A DNA stretch of 43,153 nucleotides from Mycobacterium sp. 852002-51057_SCH5723018 (GTDB lineage: Bacteria > Actinomycetota > Actinomycetes > Mycobacteriales > Mycobacteriaceae), in the NCBI RefSeq assembly GCF_001667035.1, contig NZ_LZIR01000053.1:1-43153 (forward strand), read 5' to 3'. Shown in pieces: positions 16,285 to 24,590 of this stretch. A program made the position numbers and the translations under genes. Below the pieces are notes generated by a model. The model did not search any database, was not told where the DNA came from, and saw only the letters and a program-made list of their open reading frames with translations. The first letter of the stretch is position 1. Each line of letters starts with the position of its first letter.

Positions 16285-16860
16285 TTGTCGACCGCCGAAT
16301 CTCGCCAATCAGGTTCGGATCGCGGGGATTTGAGCGATCGCATCCTCGACGCGGCCCAGCGGCTCGTGTTCCGGACGGGCGCCCGCAAGCTGTCGCTGTC
16401 GGACGTGGCGACACTGGCCCGGGTGTCTCGGCCCACCATCTACCGCTACTTCGCATCCAAGGAAGAGCTCATCGATGCGCTGGGTAAGCGCGAGCGCCGG
16501 CGATTCGACGCCGCGTTGGACAACGCGATGTCCGGGGTCGTCGGCGTCGCACGACTGGAAGCCGCGGTCGACGTCATCGCGACGTTCGTCGAGGCTCAGC
16601 CGCCCCGTTGGCTGCTCGACCTCGAGCCGGGCTTCGCGCACGAGCAGATGGCGCAGGCGTTGCCCATGCTCGCCGAGGGGTTGACGGGGGTGTTGCGGCG
16701 CTGCGCTCGCGAGGGCGCCTTCGCAGCAGCGGTGGACCCTCGTGACCTCGCCGGCGCCATCGCGCGAACGGCGTTGAGCCACTACATATTTCCCGACGCA
16801 GACCGCGCAGCGGCGCGCCGGGAGATCCGTGCCGCCGCGGGCCTCGTCGGTGGGACGTGA
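16285..16860 (+). CDS. TetR-family transcriptional regulator
   Basis: Using TTG 16285 (AGGGG ribosome-like site nine bases upstream) the protein is 191 residues. A GTG at 16246 would add 13 residues and overlap the preceding gene by 28 bases. The N-terminal helix-turn-helix is clear: RILDAAQRLVFRTGARKLSL, then SDVATLARVSRPTIYRYFASKEEL. The C-terminal ligand-binding domain is helical and unspecific. Probably regulates the adjacent SDR-type gene(s); the inducer is unknown. Confidence 0.93.
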   Translation: MSTAESRQSGSDRGDLSDRILDAAQRLVFRTGARKLSLSDVATLARVSRPTIYRYFASKEELIDALGKRERRRFDAALDNAMSGVVGVARLEAAVDVIATFVEAQPPRWLLDLEPGFAHEQMAQALPMLAEGLTGVLRRCAREGAFAAAVDPRDLAGAIARTALSHYIFPDADRAAARREIRAAAGLVGGT

Positions 16861-16909
16861 CGGCCTGGCTCGCGGCCTACGCCGAGGCGAAGTCAAACTC
16901 CCATAGCTG

Positions 16910-17263
16910 TCATGTGCAAAGCGTCGGGGCGTCGCACACATTACCGGGGCAATAGGTCGAGTGTGCGGCGTTGACCATGGTCCCGACGTCTAATAACGTC
17001 ACGCCCCTCGCGTCCAAGTGGGCGTGAACGTCGTCGGCAATCTGTTGTGGCGTCCAACCCCAAGTGAGGTCATAGCAGATCAGGTGCGCCTCCCCGATGA
17101 GGGCCTCTTCCGTCTTCGGCGGCCACGTGAGGCCGACGGCGCTTAGTTTTGCGAGGTATGCGTCATCGGCGGGAGTGGCGGTCGCAATTGCAGCGCTACT
17201 AACCAAGGCAGCGCCAGCCATCATGGGGATGGTAAGTGTGGCCAGCCAGCGATATGAGGGCAT
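16910..17263 (-). CDS. Secreted DUF732-family protein
   Basis: 117 residues from ATG 17263. Residues 1-30 form a signal peptide (LATLTIPMMAGAALVSSAAIATA). The mature part has the DUF732 pattern: DDAYLAKLSAVGL, an inner HLICYDLTWGWTPQQIADDV and C-terminal VNAAHSTYCPGN, with cysteines that can form the family's disulfide. Two extra C-terminal cysteines (NVCDAPTLC) form an unusual tail. The family is almost restricted to mycobacteria, exported, of unknown role. Confidence 0.88.
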   Translation of the reverse strand: MPSYRWLATLTIPMMAGAALVSSAAIATATPADDAYLAKLSAVGLTWPPKTEEALIGEAHLICYDLTWGWTPQQIADDVHAHLDARGVTLLDVGTMVNAAHSTYCPGNVCDAPTLCT

Positions 17264-17477
17264 TCGATTCCCTTCCGTTCTTCAAGGCGTTAGCAAGGCC
17301 GCCAGCAGTGTGCGGGTCCAAGGCAGCGCAACTAGGAACAATAGCCAAAGCTTGGAAAGAAGGCTCCTGGCAATTCAGGGGGCTGACGGGTGCGCGCTCG
17401 ACAGCGCGTCGAAAGCTGGCTGGCAAAGTGCGTCGTTTTGCGCTGGTTTTGCCGGTGCCAAGACTTAGCCTGGGACC

Positions 17478-17978
17478 ATGGCCGCCGACAGATCCGACAC
17501 CCAGTTGGAGGCGCACATCCGAGCATTGCTGGGTGCGCTGAACGAGCGTCAGAACCGGGACGAAATAATCCGGGATCGCATGGCCGCACTCGAGCAACCG
17601 GGCCAGGACGACGCGGCGGCTCTGCAGCGTTACGTCGATGAACTCACCGCGATCTACGCGGAAAGCCTGGGAGGCTTGTACGACCGGATCGCGGCACACG
17701 GCCAAGCCATCGGCAGGCTGACCGACGAAACGGAGATCACCGAACGAGTCAACAAGATGATGGCGCTGGCGGCGGTCGAGAGCCGCGACATCGTCAAATT
17801 ACTCAACAGCGTTGTGAACGCTGCGAATAGGAAGAACCCACTCACCGTTGCGGCCGTGTTGGTCGCGGGATTTACCACCGGCCTCCGCAGCGTGCCCCGG
17901 CAAAGCCAGCTCGACCAGTTGACGCTCGACCTCTCGGCGTATTGCCTCACGAGATTCCCGCCACCCGACTTCGGCTAG
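17478..17978 (+). CDS. Helical protein of unknown function
   Basis: 166 residues from ATG 17478. Residues 7-120 are almost entirely amphipathic helix with heptad-like spacing (HIRALLGALNERQNRDEIIR, ALQRYVDELTAIYAESLGGL, EITERVNKMMALAAVES), then a short apolar stretch TVAAVLVAGFTT. No signal peptide and no recognised domain. Isolated: divergent from DUF732 and convergent with the nitroreductase gene, whose stop is two bases away. Likely expressed because codon use is ordinary, but its function is unknown. Confidence 0.7.
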   Translation: MAADRSDTQLEAHIRALLGALNERQNRDEIIRDRMAALEQPGQDDAAALQRYVDELTAIYAESLGGLYDRIAAHGQAIGRLTDETEITERVNKMMALAAVESRDIVKLLNSVVNAANRKNPLTVAAVLVAGFTTGLRSVPRQSQLDQLTLDLSAYCLTRFPPPDFG

Positions 17979-17979
17979 G

Positions 17980-18480
17980 TCAGCTCCGGCTCAGGATGAA
18001 CGCCTCGATGTGGCGGTTGCCAGCCCGCGTTTCGTACTTCCGCCAGCCGGGGTAGATCTCGAGGCCCTTCGCCCAGATCTCCTCGCGCTCGCTGGGAGTG
18101 GCGAGCCGGGCGGTGGCATGCCAGGTATCGCGGCCGACGGCGACCTCGGCTTCCGGGTGGGCCTTGAGGTTGTAATACCAGGCGGGGTGCTTCGGGCTTC
18201 CAAAGTTGGATGCGATCAATGCCAGGCCCTCGGGGTGCGGGATCCCGTATAGCGCGACGGTGCGGGGTTCCCCCGATTTGGCGCCCCTGGTGGTGAGCAT
18301 GACCGCGGGGGCGCCGGAGACAATCTCGGCGAAGCTGATTCTGCCCCCGGTGACCTTGGTCAGGGCTTTGTCTAGATGGTGTGCCGACGGGCGGAGAAGC
18401 GCGACGCCCACCTTCGTGGCAGCGACGGTGCGCATCATCCGATGGAACGCGTTGGCATCTTCGAAAGACCGGCCGGGCAT
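17980..18480 (-). CDS. F420H2-dependent nitroreductase family (Ddn-like) protein
   Basis: 166 residues from ATG 18480; a GTG at 18513 would add eleven poorly conserved residues. Split-barrel fold of the DUF385/Ddn family: VMLTTRGAKSGEPRTVAL, then LIASNFGSPKHPAWYYNLKA and EAEVAVGRDTWHATARLATP, the motifs that bind deazaflavin F420. M. tuberculosis Ddn activates nitroimidazole prodrugs and reduces quinones; this paralogue's substrate is unknown. It fits a high-F420 organism. The downstream end is two bases from the convergent helical gene. Confidence 0.92.
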   Translation of the reverse strand: MPGRSFEDANAFHRMMRTVAATKVGVALLRPSAHHLDKALTKVTGGRISFAEIVSGAPAVMLTTRGAKSGEPRTVALYGIPHPEGLALIASNFGSPKHPAWYYNLKAHPEAEVAVGRDTWHATARLATPSEREEIWAKGLEIYPGWRKYETRAGNRHIEAFILSRS

Positions 18481-18534
18481 GGTGTCATTGTCGCCCAAGC
18501 CGAGCGGACTCACGCCCTGATTCGCGGGGCCGCC

Positions 18535-19065
18535 TCAACCCAACTGAAACTTCGTGGCGCCGAACGGCTCCGAGGTGCCCAACGCGAACACCGTCGAAGG
18601 CTGGACGCGATAGACATGCCACGGCGCCGGACCGGCCGACGGCGCACTGTACTCCGCCGTGACCGCGTCACCAGCGACCTCGCAAGGCCAGCCGTTACGC
18701 GCGAAAAGCTCTGCAACGGACGATAATTCGCCAGGATCTGTAATCCGCTCAGCGTTGCCTTCGACGACGAGGTCGAACGGCTCCGTGGCGACGCTGACCG
18801 CGCATCGGGGATCGCGGGCCAGGTTGCGGGACTTGCGAGTCGCCGGGCCGGAGGTGAAGTACCAACTGCCGTTCTGGCTCATCACCCCGACCGCCATCAC
18901 GTGCGGGCTGCCGTCGGGGTTGATCGTGGTCAGCCACACCGTGTGGCGTTGCGGGCCGCCGGTGCCGGGCGCCTGCGTCAGCTGACTGTCCAGCACCGCC
19001 TGGACTCGGTCCCATTCGATGGGCGGCGTTCCGTATCCGTCGAGATTGCGCTGTGTGATGGTCAT
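18535..19065 (-). CDS. Pyridoxamine-5'-phosphate-oxidase-like FMN/F420-binding protein
   Basis: 176 residues from ATG 19065. Split-barrel flavin/deazaflavin-binding fold: HTVWLTTINPDGSPHVMAVG, then WYFTSGPATRKSRNLARDPR and CAVSVATEPFDLVVEGNAER, the typical PPOX-superfamily layout. The C-terminal ~50 residues are less conserved. It could bind FMN, haem or F420; the sequence alone does not decide. Same strand as the Ddn-like gene, 54 bases upstream of it, so the two may be co-transcribed. Confidence 0.87.
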   Translation of the reverse strand: MTITQRNLDGYGTPPIEWDRVQAVLDSQLTQAPGTGGPQRHTVWLTTINPDGSPHVMAVGVMSQNGSWYFTSGPATRKSRNLARDPRCAVSVATEPFDLVVEGNAERITDPGELSSVAELFARNGWPCEVAGDAVTAEYSAPSAGPAPWHVYRVQPSTVFALGTSEPFGATKFQLG

Positions 19066-19095
19066 GCAGGGATTGACCGATGCCGGCCCCGGAAT

Positions 19096-19632
19096 TCATC
19101 GCTCCCACAGCAGGAACAGTCCGTAGGCGGCGATCGACTGCGCGTCCGCGATCACCCCCGAGCGCATCATCTCCTCGACGACCTCTCGCGAGAACCACTC
19201 GCTGCGCATGTCCTGCTCCTCGTGCTCGCGGTCCGCCTCGCCCTCGATGATCCCGGTAGCCAGAAACACCCAGCCCCGCTGACTGCTCATCCCTGCTGCG
19301 ACGTCGAGCTGCCCGAGCGCCTCGAACGACAGGGCGCGCAATCCGGTTTCCTCGCGCAGTTCGCGCGCGGCAAGCTCCGACGGTTCGGCCTCCGCCAGGT
19401 CGGGAGCACTGCCCTGCGGGAACTCCCAGCGCCGCGCGCCGAGGGGGTAGCGGAACTGCTCGACCAACCGGAACCGATGCCCGTCATACGGCATCACCAG
19501 CGCGTACGTCGGCTTGTCCACCACGGCGTAGATGCCGGGGCTGCCGTCGGGGCGGCGGATGTCGTCCTCCCGGAGCACCAGCCACTTGTTCCGATAGATC
19601 TCGCGGGAAGCGACGCGTTCGATGGAATGCAC
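19096..19632 (-). CDS. NUDIX hydrolase (ADP-ribose pyrophosphatase-like)
   Basis: GTG 19632 gives 178 residues; the frame is open much further upstream but that extension overlaps the divergent SnoaL gene and is not protein-like. N-terminal SIERVASREIYRNKWLVLRE and YALVMPYDGHRFRLVEQFRYPLG are the ADP-ribose-pyrophosphatase type of lead-in. The Nudix box is GSAPDLAEAEPSELAAREL then REETGL, with a three-residue insertion relative to the minimal motif. Ends WVFLATG...EQDMRSEWFSREVVEEM. Likely hydrolyses ADP-ribose or a related nucleotide sugar. Confidence 0.88.
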   Translation of the reverse strand: MHSIERVASREIYRNKWLVLREDDIRRPDGSPGIYAVVDKPTYALVMPYDGHRFRLVEQFRYPLGARRWEFPQGSAPDLAEAEPSELAARELREETGLRALSFEALGQLDVAAGMSSQRGWVFLATGIIEGEADREHEEQDMRSEWFSREVVEEMMRSGVIADAQSIAAYGLFLLWER

Positions 19633-19677
19633 ACCGTCAGTATCGCCGTCGGTCGAACCGCTGTAGCGTCCGAAGGC

Positions 19678-20049
19678 ATGTCGTCCCCGGAAGCCATCAC
19701 GCAGACCGTCAGCCGCTACCTCGAACTCCTCGCCGCCGGCGCCACCGACGAGATCCTGGCCCTGTACGCCTCCGATGCCACGGTCGAGGATCCGATCGGA
19801 TCGGACCTCCGGCGTGGGAACGACTCCATCCGCGAGTTCTACGCCGGATTCCAGGACCTCAAGAAGGAGACCGAGCTGGCCGAAGTGCGGGTCGGTGGCA
19901 GCGAGGCTGCGTTTCTGTGGCACCTCACGCTGGATGCCGGTGAGAGCCGCACGCGCATCTCGCCCATCTCGGTGATGACCTTTGACGAGGACGCGAAGAT
20001 CACGTCGATGCGCGCGTTCTGGTCACCTTCGGACGTCAAGGTCATCTAG
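19678..20049 (+). CDS. SnoaL/NTF2-like (ketosteroid-isomerase-type) protein
   Basis: 123 residues from ATG 19678. NTF2-like fold: ITQTVSRYLELLAAGATDEI, LALYASDATVEDPIGSDLRR, REFYAGFQ and a C-terminal beta sheet ending ITSMRAFWSPSDVKVI. D36/D40-type acidic residues lie where ketosteroid isomerases carry catalytic acids (TVEDPIG). Acts on small hydrophobic ligands or is non-catalytic. Divergent from the NUDIX gene with 45 bases between starts. Confidence 0.87.
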   Translation: MSSPEAITQTVSRYLELLAAGATDEILALYASDATVEDPIGSDLRRGNDSIREFYAGFQDLKKETELAEVRVGGSEAAFLWHLTLDAGESRTRISPISVMTFDEDAKITSMRAFWSPSDVKVI

Positions 20050-20062
20050 CCGACGTAGCCGC

Positions 20063-20875
20063 GTGAGCCGAAAGCCGTCCGCAGCTGTCGTATTCGTAGT
20101 CGCGCTGACCGCGGTCGCCGCGTTGGCCACTTCATGCCTGGCGCAACCGCCGGACACACAAGCCGATCTGGACCGGATCGTCGGGGCGGGCACCGTGCGG
20201 GTGTGCAGCACCGGCGATTACCAGCCCTTCACGTACCGCGACCCCCAGGGACGCTGGAGCGGAATGGACGTCGATCTGGCCGGCGACCTGGCCCACCGGC
20301 TCGGCGTCACGCTGCTGCTCGTGCCGACCACCTGGTCAACGATGCTCAACGACCTTGACGACCGGTGCGACCTGGCAATGGGCGGCATCACCATAACTCT
20401 CGATCGGGCCCGCAAGGCGCTGTATTCGGCACCGTACCTCCGCGATGGCAAGGCCGCCGTCGTGCGTTGCGCCGACCTCTCGAAATACCAGTCTCTCTCC
20501 GATATCGACCGGCCCGGGGTACGAGTGATCGTCAATCCCGACGGCACCAACGCGGAATTCGACAAAGCGAACCTGCACAACGCGACGGTCGTCGACTATC
20601 AAGGCAACACCACCATTTTCGGCCAGATCATTTCCGGAAGAGCCGACGCGATGATCACGGATGCCACCGAAATCCGTTGGCAGACTGGTCGACATCCCGA
20701 GTTGTGCGGGGTGGACGTGGACCGACCATTCAACTTCGCGCAAAAGGCATACCTGATCCGCCGGTCCGCGACCACAACGCAGCAGTGGGTCAACCAGTGG
20801 CTCAACATCATTGCCAACGACGGCACCTACGCGCCGATAAGCCAGCGGTGGTTGGGCCGCGTTGTCGGACCCTGA
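20063..20875 (+). CDS. PheC-like periplasmic protein (cyclohexadienyl dehydratase / family-3 solute-binding fold)
   Basis: 270 residues from GTG 20063, 13 bases after the SnoaL stop. N-terminal hydrophobic segment VVFVVALTAVAALATSC ends in a lipobox-like ATSC, suggesting a lipoprotein. The mature part has the periplasmic binding fold with features of PheC-type cyclohexadienyl/arogenate dehydratase: GTVRVCSTGDYQPFTYRDP, DLAMGGITITLDRARKALYS, GVRVIVNPDGTNAEFD, ADAMITDATEIRWQT, LCGVDVDRPFNFAQKAYLI. The whole-length likeness to PheC is stronger than to amino-acid transport receptors, and no ABC permease is nearby, so an exported dehydratase that makes phenylpyruvate/phenylalanine is possible, but ligand binding only is not excluded. 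Confidence 0.82.
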   Translation: MSRKPSAAVVFVVALTAVAALATSCLAQPPDTQADLDRIVGAGTVRVCSTGDYQPFTYRDPQGRWSGMDVDLAGDLAHRLGVTLLLVPTTWSTMLNDLDDRCDLAMGGITITLDRARKALYSAPYLRDGKAAVVRCADLSKYQSLSDIDRPGVRVIVNPDGTNAEFDKANLHNATVVDYQGNTTIFGQIISGRADAMITDATEIRWQTGRHPELCGVDVDRPFNFAQKAYLIRRSATTTQQWVNQWLNIIANDGTYAPISQRWLGRVVGP

Positions 20876-21056
20876 ACTTCATGCGAGGCTGGTGAGCTCG
20901 GCGGCCGCTTGATGCGCCGCACCGTCTCATCGATGCGTCAAGTATGGGGCGTTGCGCTGGCACAAATGGGCGTGGTGTCCGATAGTCATAGCAACCAGCG
21001 AACGCCAGTGTCACCGGAGGTGGGATCATGCCGGACGACCGGAAGCGGGCGTAACC

Positions 21057-22781
21057 ATGCGCGGCCACATCATTGTCAGCGGTGACGACGCGCTGGCGAG
21101 GACGATCGTCGAGGAGCTCAACAACGCCGGTGTGCACATCGTCAAGCTCGCCACCGCCGCCGAGCTCGCCGCCGCCGGGGTCGCCCACGCTCAAGCAGTG
21201 ATCTGCGTCGGGGACGACGACGCGACCAACCTCGAAATCGCACTGCTGGCAAGGAAAGCCAACCCCGATGTGCGCGTGGTGGCCCGGCTGGCCAATGACG
21301 TATTGCGGACGGCGATGACGGCCGACCGGCGCCCCGGCGCGATTCTGGACGTTGCGGACCTGGCGGCGCCGTCGGTCGTCGAGGCATGCCTGGCGCACAC
21401 CGTGCACCCGTTCGAGGCGGCGGGCATCGAATTCGTCGTCTCGGGCGTCGAGGCACCCCGGGACGCCACGCTGCGCGAGATCTTCGGCGATCTGGCGCCG
21501 GTGGCGGTGATTCACGGCGAGAACTGCGCGACCCCGGGCAAGGTGGAGACATGCCCGGGCCGCGACCTGCCGGTGCACGCCGGTGACTGGACCGCCATGA
21601 TCGGCACCGCCGGGGAGTTGGCCGCGCGCGGGATCAAGGTCCCGCGGCCGACCCCGATGCGGTCACGCCGGACGCGGACACGGCGAGCGCTCGACACCGT
21701 CCGCGGCCTGCGTGACGACGTCAATCCGATGTTCCCGCGGGCGTTGTTTGCCGCGGCGTGCCTGCTGATCGGGTCGACGGTCGCCTTGCGCTTCACCTAT
21801 CAGGGCTACCAGCCTCATCCGAGGATGACGTGGCTCGACGCGTTGTACTTCAGCGCCGAGACGATCACGACGGTGGGCTACGGCGACTTCAGCTTCGTCC
21901 ACCAGCCGACCTGGCTACGCCTGTTCGGCATCGGCCTGATGTTCGCCGGCGTGACCACCACCGCGCTGCTGGTCGCGTTCATCGCCGACCTGCTGCTGTC
22001 GCAACGCTTCGCCCACTCGGCCGGACGGCGGCGGGTGCACCACCTGCGCAACCACATCATCGTCGTGGGGCTGGGTTCGTTCGGCAGCCGTGTCGTCGCC
22101 GATCTGACCGCCGCCGGATACGAGCTCGCGGTCGTCGAACGCGACGAGAACAACCGCTTCCTGTCGTCGGCGGCCGACCTCGACGTGCCGGTGATCTTCG
22201 GCGACGCGACGCTGCGCCAGACCCTGGAATCAGCGGGCGTCGCCCGGGCCCGGGCGGTGGCGGTGCTGACGCAGGACGACATGGTGAACATCGAGGCCGG
22301 CATCGTGCTGCGGGAGATGCTGGGGCCGCGGGTGATGCCCGGGGTCATCCGGCCCGACGTCCCGCTGGTGCTGCGTGTGTACGACCGCGCGCTGGGCGCC
22401 GCGGTGGCCCAGCGGTTCGGATTCGAAAACGTCCGCTCCACAGTCGAATTGGCGGCGCCATGGTTCATCGGCGCCGCCATGGGACTGCAAGTGCTCGGGA
22501 CGTTCTCGGTCGGGCAGCGCTCCTTCATGGTCGGCGCAATGCATGTGGCCCCGGGCAGCGAACTCGACGGGCTCAAGATGTTCGAACTGTCCACCCAAAC
22601 CCGCGTCATAGCGATCACCCGTCAGGACGCGCCCGTCGCGTTGCATCCGCGCCGCGACGCCTGGCTTCGCGGCGGGGACACCGTCTACCTCGTCGGCCCC
22701 TATCGCGAACTGTTGGCGACGCTGCGCAAGGGGCAGCCGCCCCGCGAGCCCGCCGCCGACGACGAGCGCGCCACAGCCTAG
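21057..22781 (+). CDS. Potassium channel with two RCK/TrkA-N domains
   Basis: 574 residues from ATG 21057. Order: N-terminal Rossmann RCK-like domain (about 1-190, HIIVSGDDALA, lacking a full GxGxxG); a two-helix pore (about 227-314) with selectivity filter TVGYGD at 272-277; a second RCK domain beginning HIIVVGLGSFGSRV (GxGxxG 338-343); and a TrkA-C-like end (GSELDGLKMFEL...GDTVYLVGP). The filter is K+-specific. Nucleotide or ion binding to RCK rings gates such channels in the inner membrane. Having an RCK domain on both sides of a single pore is less common than pore-RCK. Stop codon overlaps the convergent LLM gene by four bases. Confidence 0.92.
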   Translation: MRGHIIVSGDDALARTIVEELNNAGVHIVKLATAAELAAAGVAHAQAVICVGDDDATNLEIALLARKANPDVRVVARLANDVLRTAMTADRRPGAILDVADLAAPSVVEACLAHTVHPFEAAGIEFVVSGVEAPRDATLREIFGDLAPVAVIHGENCATPGKVETCPGRDLPVHAGDWTAMIGTAGELAARGIKVPRPTPMRSRRTRTRRALDTVRGLRDDVNPMFPRALFAAACLLIGSTVALRFTYQGYQPHPRMTWLDALYFSAETITTVGYGDFSFVHQPTWLRLFGIGLMFAGVTTTALLVAFIADLLLSQRFAHSAGRRRVHHLRNHIIVVGLGSFGSRVVADLTAAGYELAVVERDENNRFLSSAADLDVPVIFGDATLRQTLESAGVARARAVAVLTQDDMVNIEAGIVLREMLGPRVMPGVIRPDVPLVLRVYDRALGAAVAQRFGFENVRSTVELAAPWFIGAAMGLQVLGTFSVGQRSFMVGAMHVAPGSELDGLKMFELSTQTRVIAITRQDAPVALHPRRDAWLRGGDTVYLVGPYRELLATLRKGQPPREPAADDERATA

Positions 22782-23668
22782 ACCTGCCCCGCCACGTCGG
22801 CCGCGCGTCGCAGCTGGTCGAGGTCCGAACTGGTCGGGATGAGCTGTACCTCGTCGGTGCCGATCCCCTCGAACTTGCGCAGCACTGCGAGCAGCTCGTC
22901 CTCGCTGCCGGCCCAGCCCGTCATCGGGGCCATCGCGTCGACGTACTCGGCCGGTATCCAGTTCAGGTAGCGGCGCAGATGACGATGCACCTGGGCGCGC
23001 GCCCGCTCGGGTGAGCCGAACGCGAACCAGAACGAGGTCGCCAGGTGGGGTTTCGGCTTGCCGGCCTGCGCCCACGCCTCGCGCGCCACCTCGAACAGCT
23101 CGTTCTGCTTGGCGACGTCGAGGTCCAGCGTGGTGCCGGCCATCCCGTCGGCCCACGCCGCGGCGCTGCGGACGCTCTTCGGCCCCATGCCGCCGACGAA
23201 CAGCGGCGGGCCCCCGGCCTGCACCGGGGGCGGCCCGACCGGCAGCGTGGACTCGGTGATCTTTTCGCCGGCCCACACCCGCTTCATGATTTCCACGCGT
23301 TCGGCCATCCCGCGGATCGTCTGGGTCGCCGGGTCGGCGCCCACGGCGTGGTAGTCCTCGTGCCGGCCGCCCAGCCCCACGCCCACGGTCAGCCGCCCGC
23401 CACACAGCAGGTCGCCCGTGGCCAGCGCCTTGGCCAGCATCACCGGATGGTGCAGCTGCGGCACGATCACCGTCGTCACCAGCCGCACCCGGTCGGTCCA
23501 GGCGGCCAGCGCACCGAGCAGCGTCAGGTTGTCGGGATTTTCGAACGCGATGCGCTCGCCCCAACACAGCGACGAGAACGGACCCTCGTCGATGGCGCGC
23601 GCCCAGTTCTCCAGCACCGTCGCATCCAGGTCCGGCTCCATCACCGGCATCGTCATCGCTATCCGCAC
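22778..23668 (-). CDS. LLM-class (F420-dependent) oxidoreductase
   Basis: 296 residues from GTG 23668 (ATG 23656 is an alternative); the longer open frame upstream runs through the divergent VOC gene and is rejected. Bacterial luciferase-like TIM barrel: FSSLCWGERIAFENPDNLTL, VRLVTTVIVPQLHHPVMLAK, LATGDLLCGGRLTVGVGLGG, PLFVGGMGPKSVRSAAAWAD. Most mycobacterial members use F420 rather than FMN. The substrate is unknown. The start is 50 bases from the divergent VOC start. Confidence 0.9.
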   Translation of the reverse strand: MRIAMTMPVMEPDLDATVLENWARAIDEGPFSSLCWGERIAFENPDNLTLLGALAAWTDRVRLVTTVIVPQLHHPVMLAKALATGDLLCGGRLTVGVGLGGRHEDYHAVGADPATQTIRGMAERVEIMKRVWAGEKITESTLPVGPPPVQAGGPPLFVGGMGPKSVRSAAAWADGMAGTTLDLDVAKQNELFEVAREAWAQAGKPKPHLATSFWFAFGSPERARAQVHRHLRRYLNWIPAEYVDAMAPMTGWAGSEDELLAVLRKFEGIGTDEVQLIPTSSDLDQLRRAADVAGQV

Positions 23669-23717
23669 GACGGCGATTTTGGCATGGGAAGCAGCATCGG
23701 GTCCGTTCAGTGGCAGC

Positions 23718-24140
23718 ATGGGGCAGATGGGTTTGGGCAGCACCTCCATCGCACACGTGCGGCTGACCGTCACCGACATTGAGCGATCGCGGCAGTTCTA
23801 TGAGACCGTGTTCGGTTGGCCGGTGTTGCTGGAGGTGCCCGAGAATGCCGACGAGGCCACCCGCAGCCAGTTCGGCTTCCTGTTCGGCGGCGTCATCTAC
23901 GACCTCGGCGGCACGCTGCTCGGTTTGCGGCCGGTCGCCACGGACCGCTTCGACGAGGACCGCGTCGGTCTGGACCACCTCGCGTTCCGGCTCGGCAGCA
24001 AGGCCGAATTGGACGCGGCGGCAGCGCATCTCGACGAAGTAGGCGTGCAGCACGAGCCGGTCAAAGACATTGGGCCGTCATACATTCTGGAGTTTCGCGA
24101 CCCCGACAACATCGCACTGGAGCTCACGGCGCCGAAGTAG
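23718..24140 (+). CDS. VOC-family (glyoxalase/dioxygenase fold) protein
   Basis: 140 residues from ATG 23718; an ATG at 23727 is also possible. One vicinal-oxygen-chelate module pair: SIAHVRLTVTDIERSRQFYE, YDLGGTLLGLRPV, VGLDHLAFRLGSKAEL, YILEFRDPDNIALEL. The metal-ligand candidates H (in HVRLTV), H (DHLAFR) and E (ALEL) are in the usual places. The reaction is unknown (isomerase, dioxygenase or resistance type). Fifty bases upstream of a second, shorter VOC gene in the same direction. Confidence 0.9.
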   Translation: MGQMGLGSTSIAHVRLTVTDIERSRQFYETVFGWPVLLEVPENADEATRSQFGFLFGGVIYDLGGTLLGLRPVATDRFDEDRVGLDHLAFRLGSKAELDAAAAHLDEVGVQHEPVKDIGPSYILEFRDPDNIALELTAPK

Positions 24141-24190
24141 CGCTTCGCGCGTTGTCGCGCCGCGCCCAGAGTGGTTGACTGGAAAGAGTC

Positions 24191-24580
24191 ATGACCATCA
24201 GTTTCAACCACACCATCGTCGCCTCGCGCGACAAGCGCGAGTCCGCGGAATTCCTCACCGAACTGTTCGGCCTGCCCAGCCCGAAACCAGCCGGCCATTT
24301 CATGGCCGTGGCGCTCGAGCACGGCGTCAACCTGGACTACGCCGATGTTCCCGAGGGCGAGGAAGTCCGTCGCCAGCACTATGCCTTTTTGGTTTCCGAC
24401 CAGGACTTCGACGCCATCTACGGCAAGATCACGTCGCGTGGCCTGCAGCACTGGGCGGACCCTCGTCGGCAACGGCCCAACGAGATCAACCACAACCACG
24501 GCGGCCGCGGGGTGTACTTCCTCGATCCCTCCGGGCACGCCATGGAGATTCTGACCCGGCCCTACGGCTCGGACAATTGA
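24191..24580 (+). CDS. VOC-family protein
   Basis: 129 residues from ATG 24191, preceded by GGAAAGAGTC. VOC fold: FNHTIVASRDKRESAEFLTE, HYAFLVSDQDFDAIYGKITS, HGGRGVYFLDPSGHAMEILT. Metal ligands are likely the His of FNHTIV, the His of RQHYAF and the E of MEILT. Similar small mycobacterial proteins are annotated as glyoxalase/bleomycin-resistance type without known substrate. Possibly co-transcribed with the VOC gene 50 bases before it; the pair is not closely alike. Confidence 0.9.
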   Translation: MTISFNHTIVASRDKRESAEFLTELFGLPSPKPAGHFMAVALEHGVNLDYADVPEGEEVRRQHYAFLVSDQDFDAIYGKITSRGLQHWADPRRQRPNEINHNHGGRGVYFLDPSGHAMEILTRPYGSDN

Positions 24581-24590
24581 GTGCCTCGAT

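Noticed and set aside
20063..20875. Amino-acid ABC transporter receptor (GlnH-like)
   Set aside because: No permease or ATPase gene adjoins it and the motifs fit PheC-type dehydratases better, though binding cannot be excluded.
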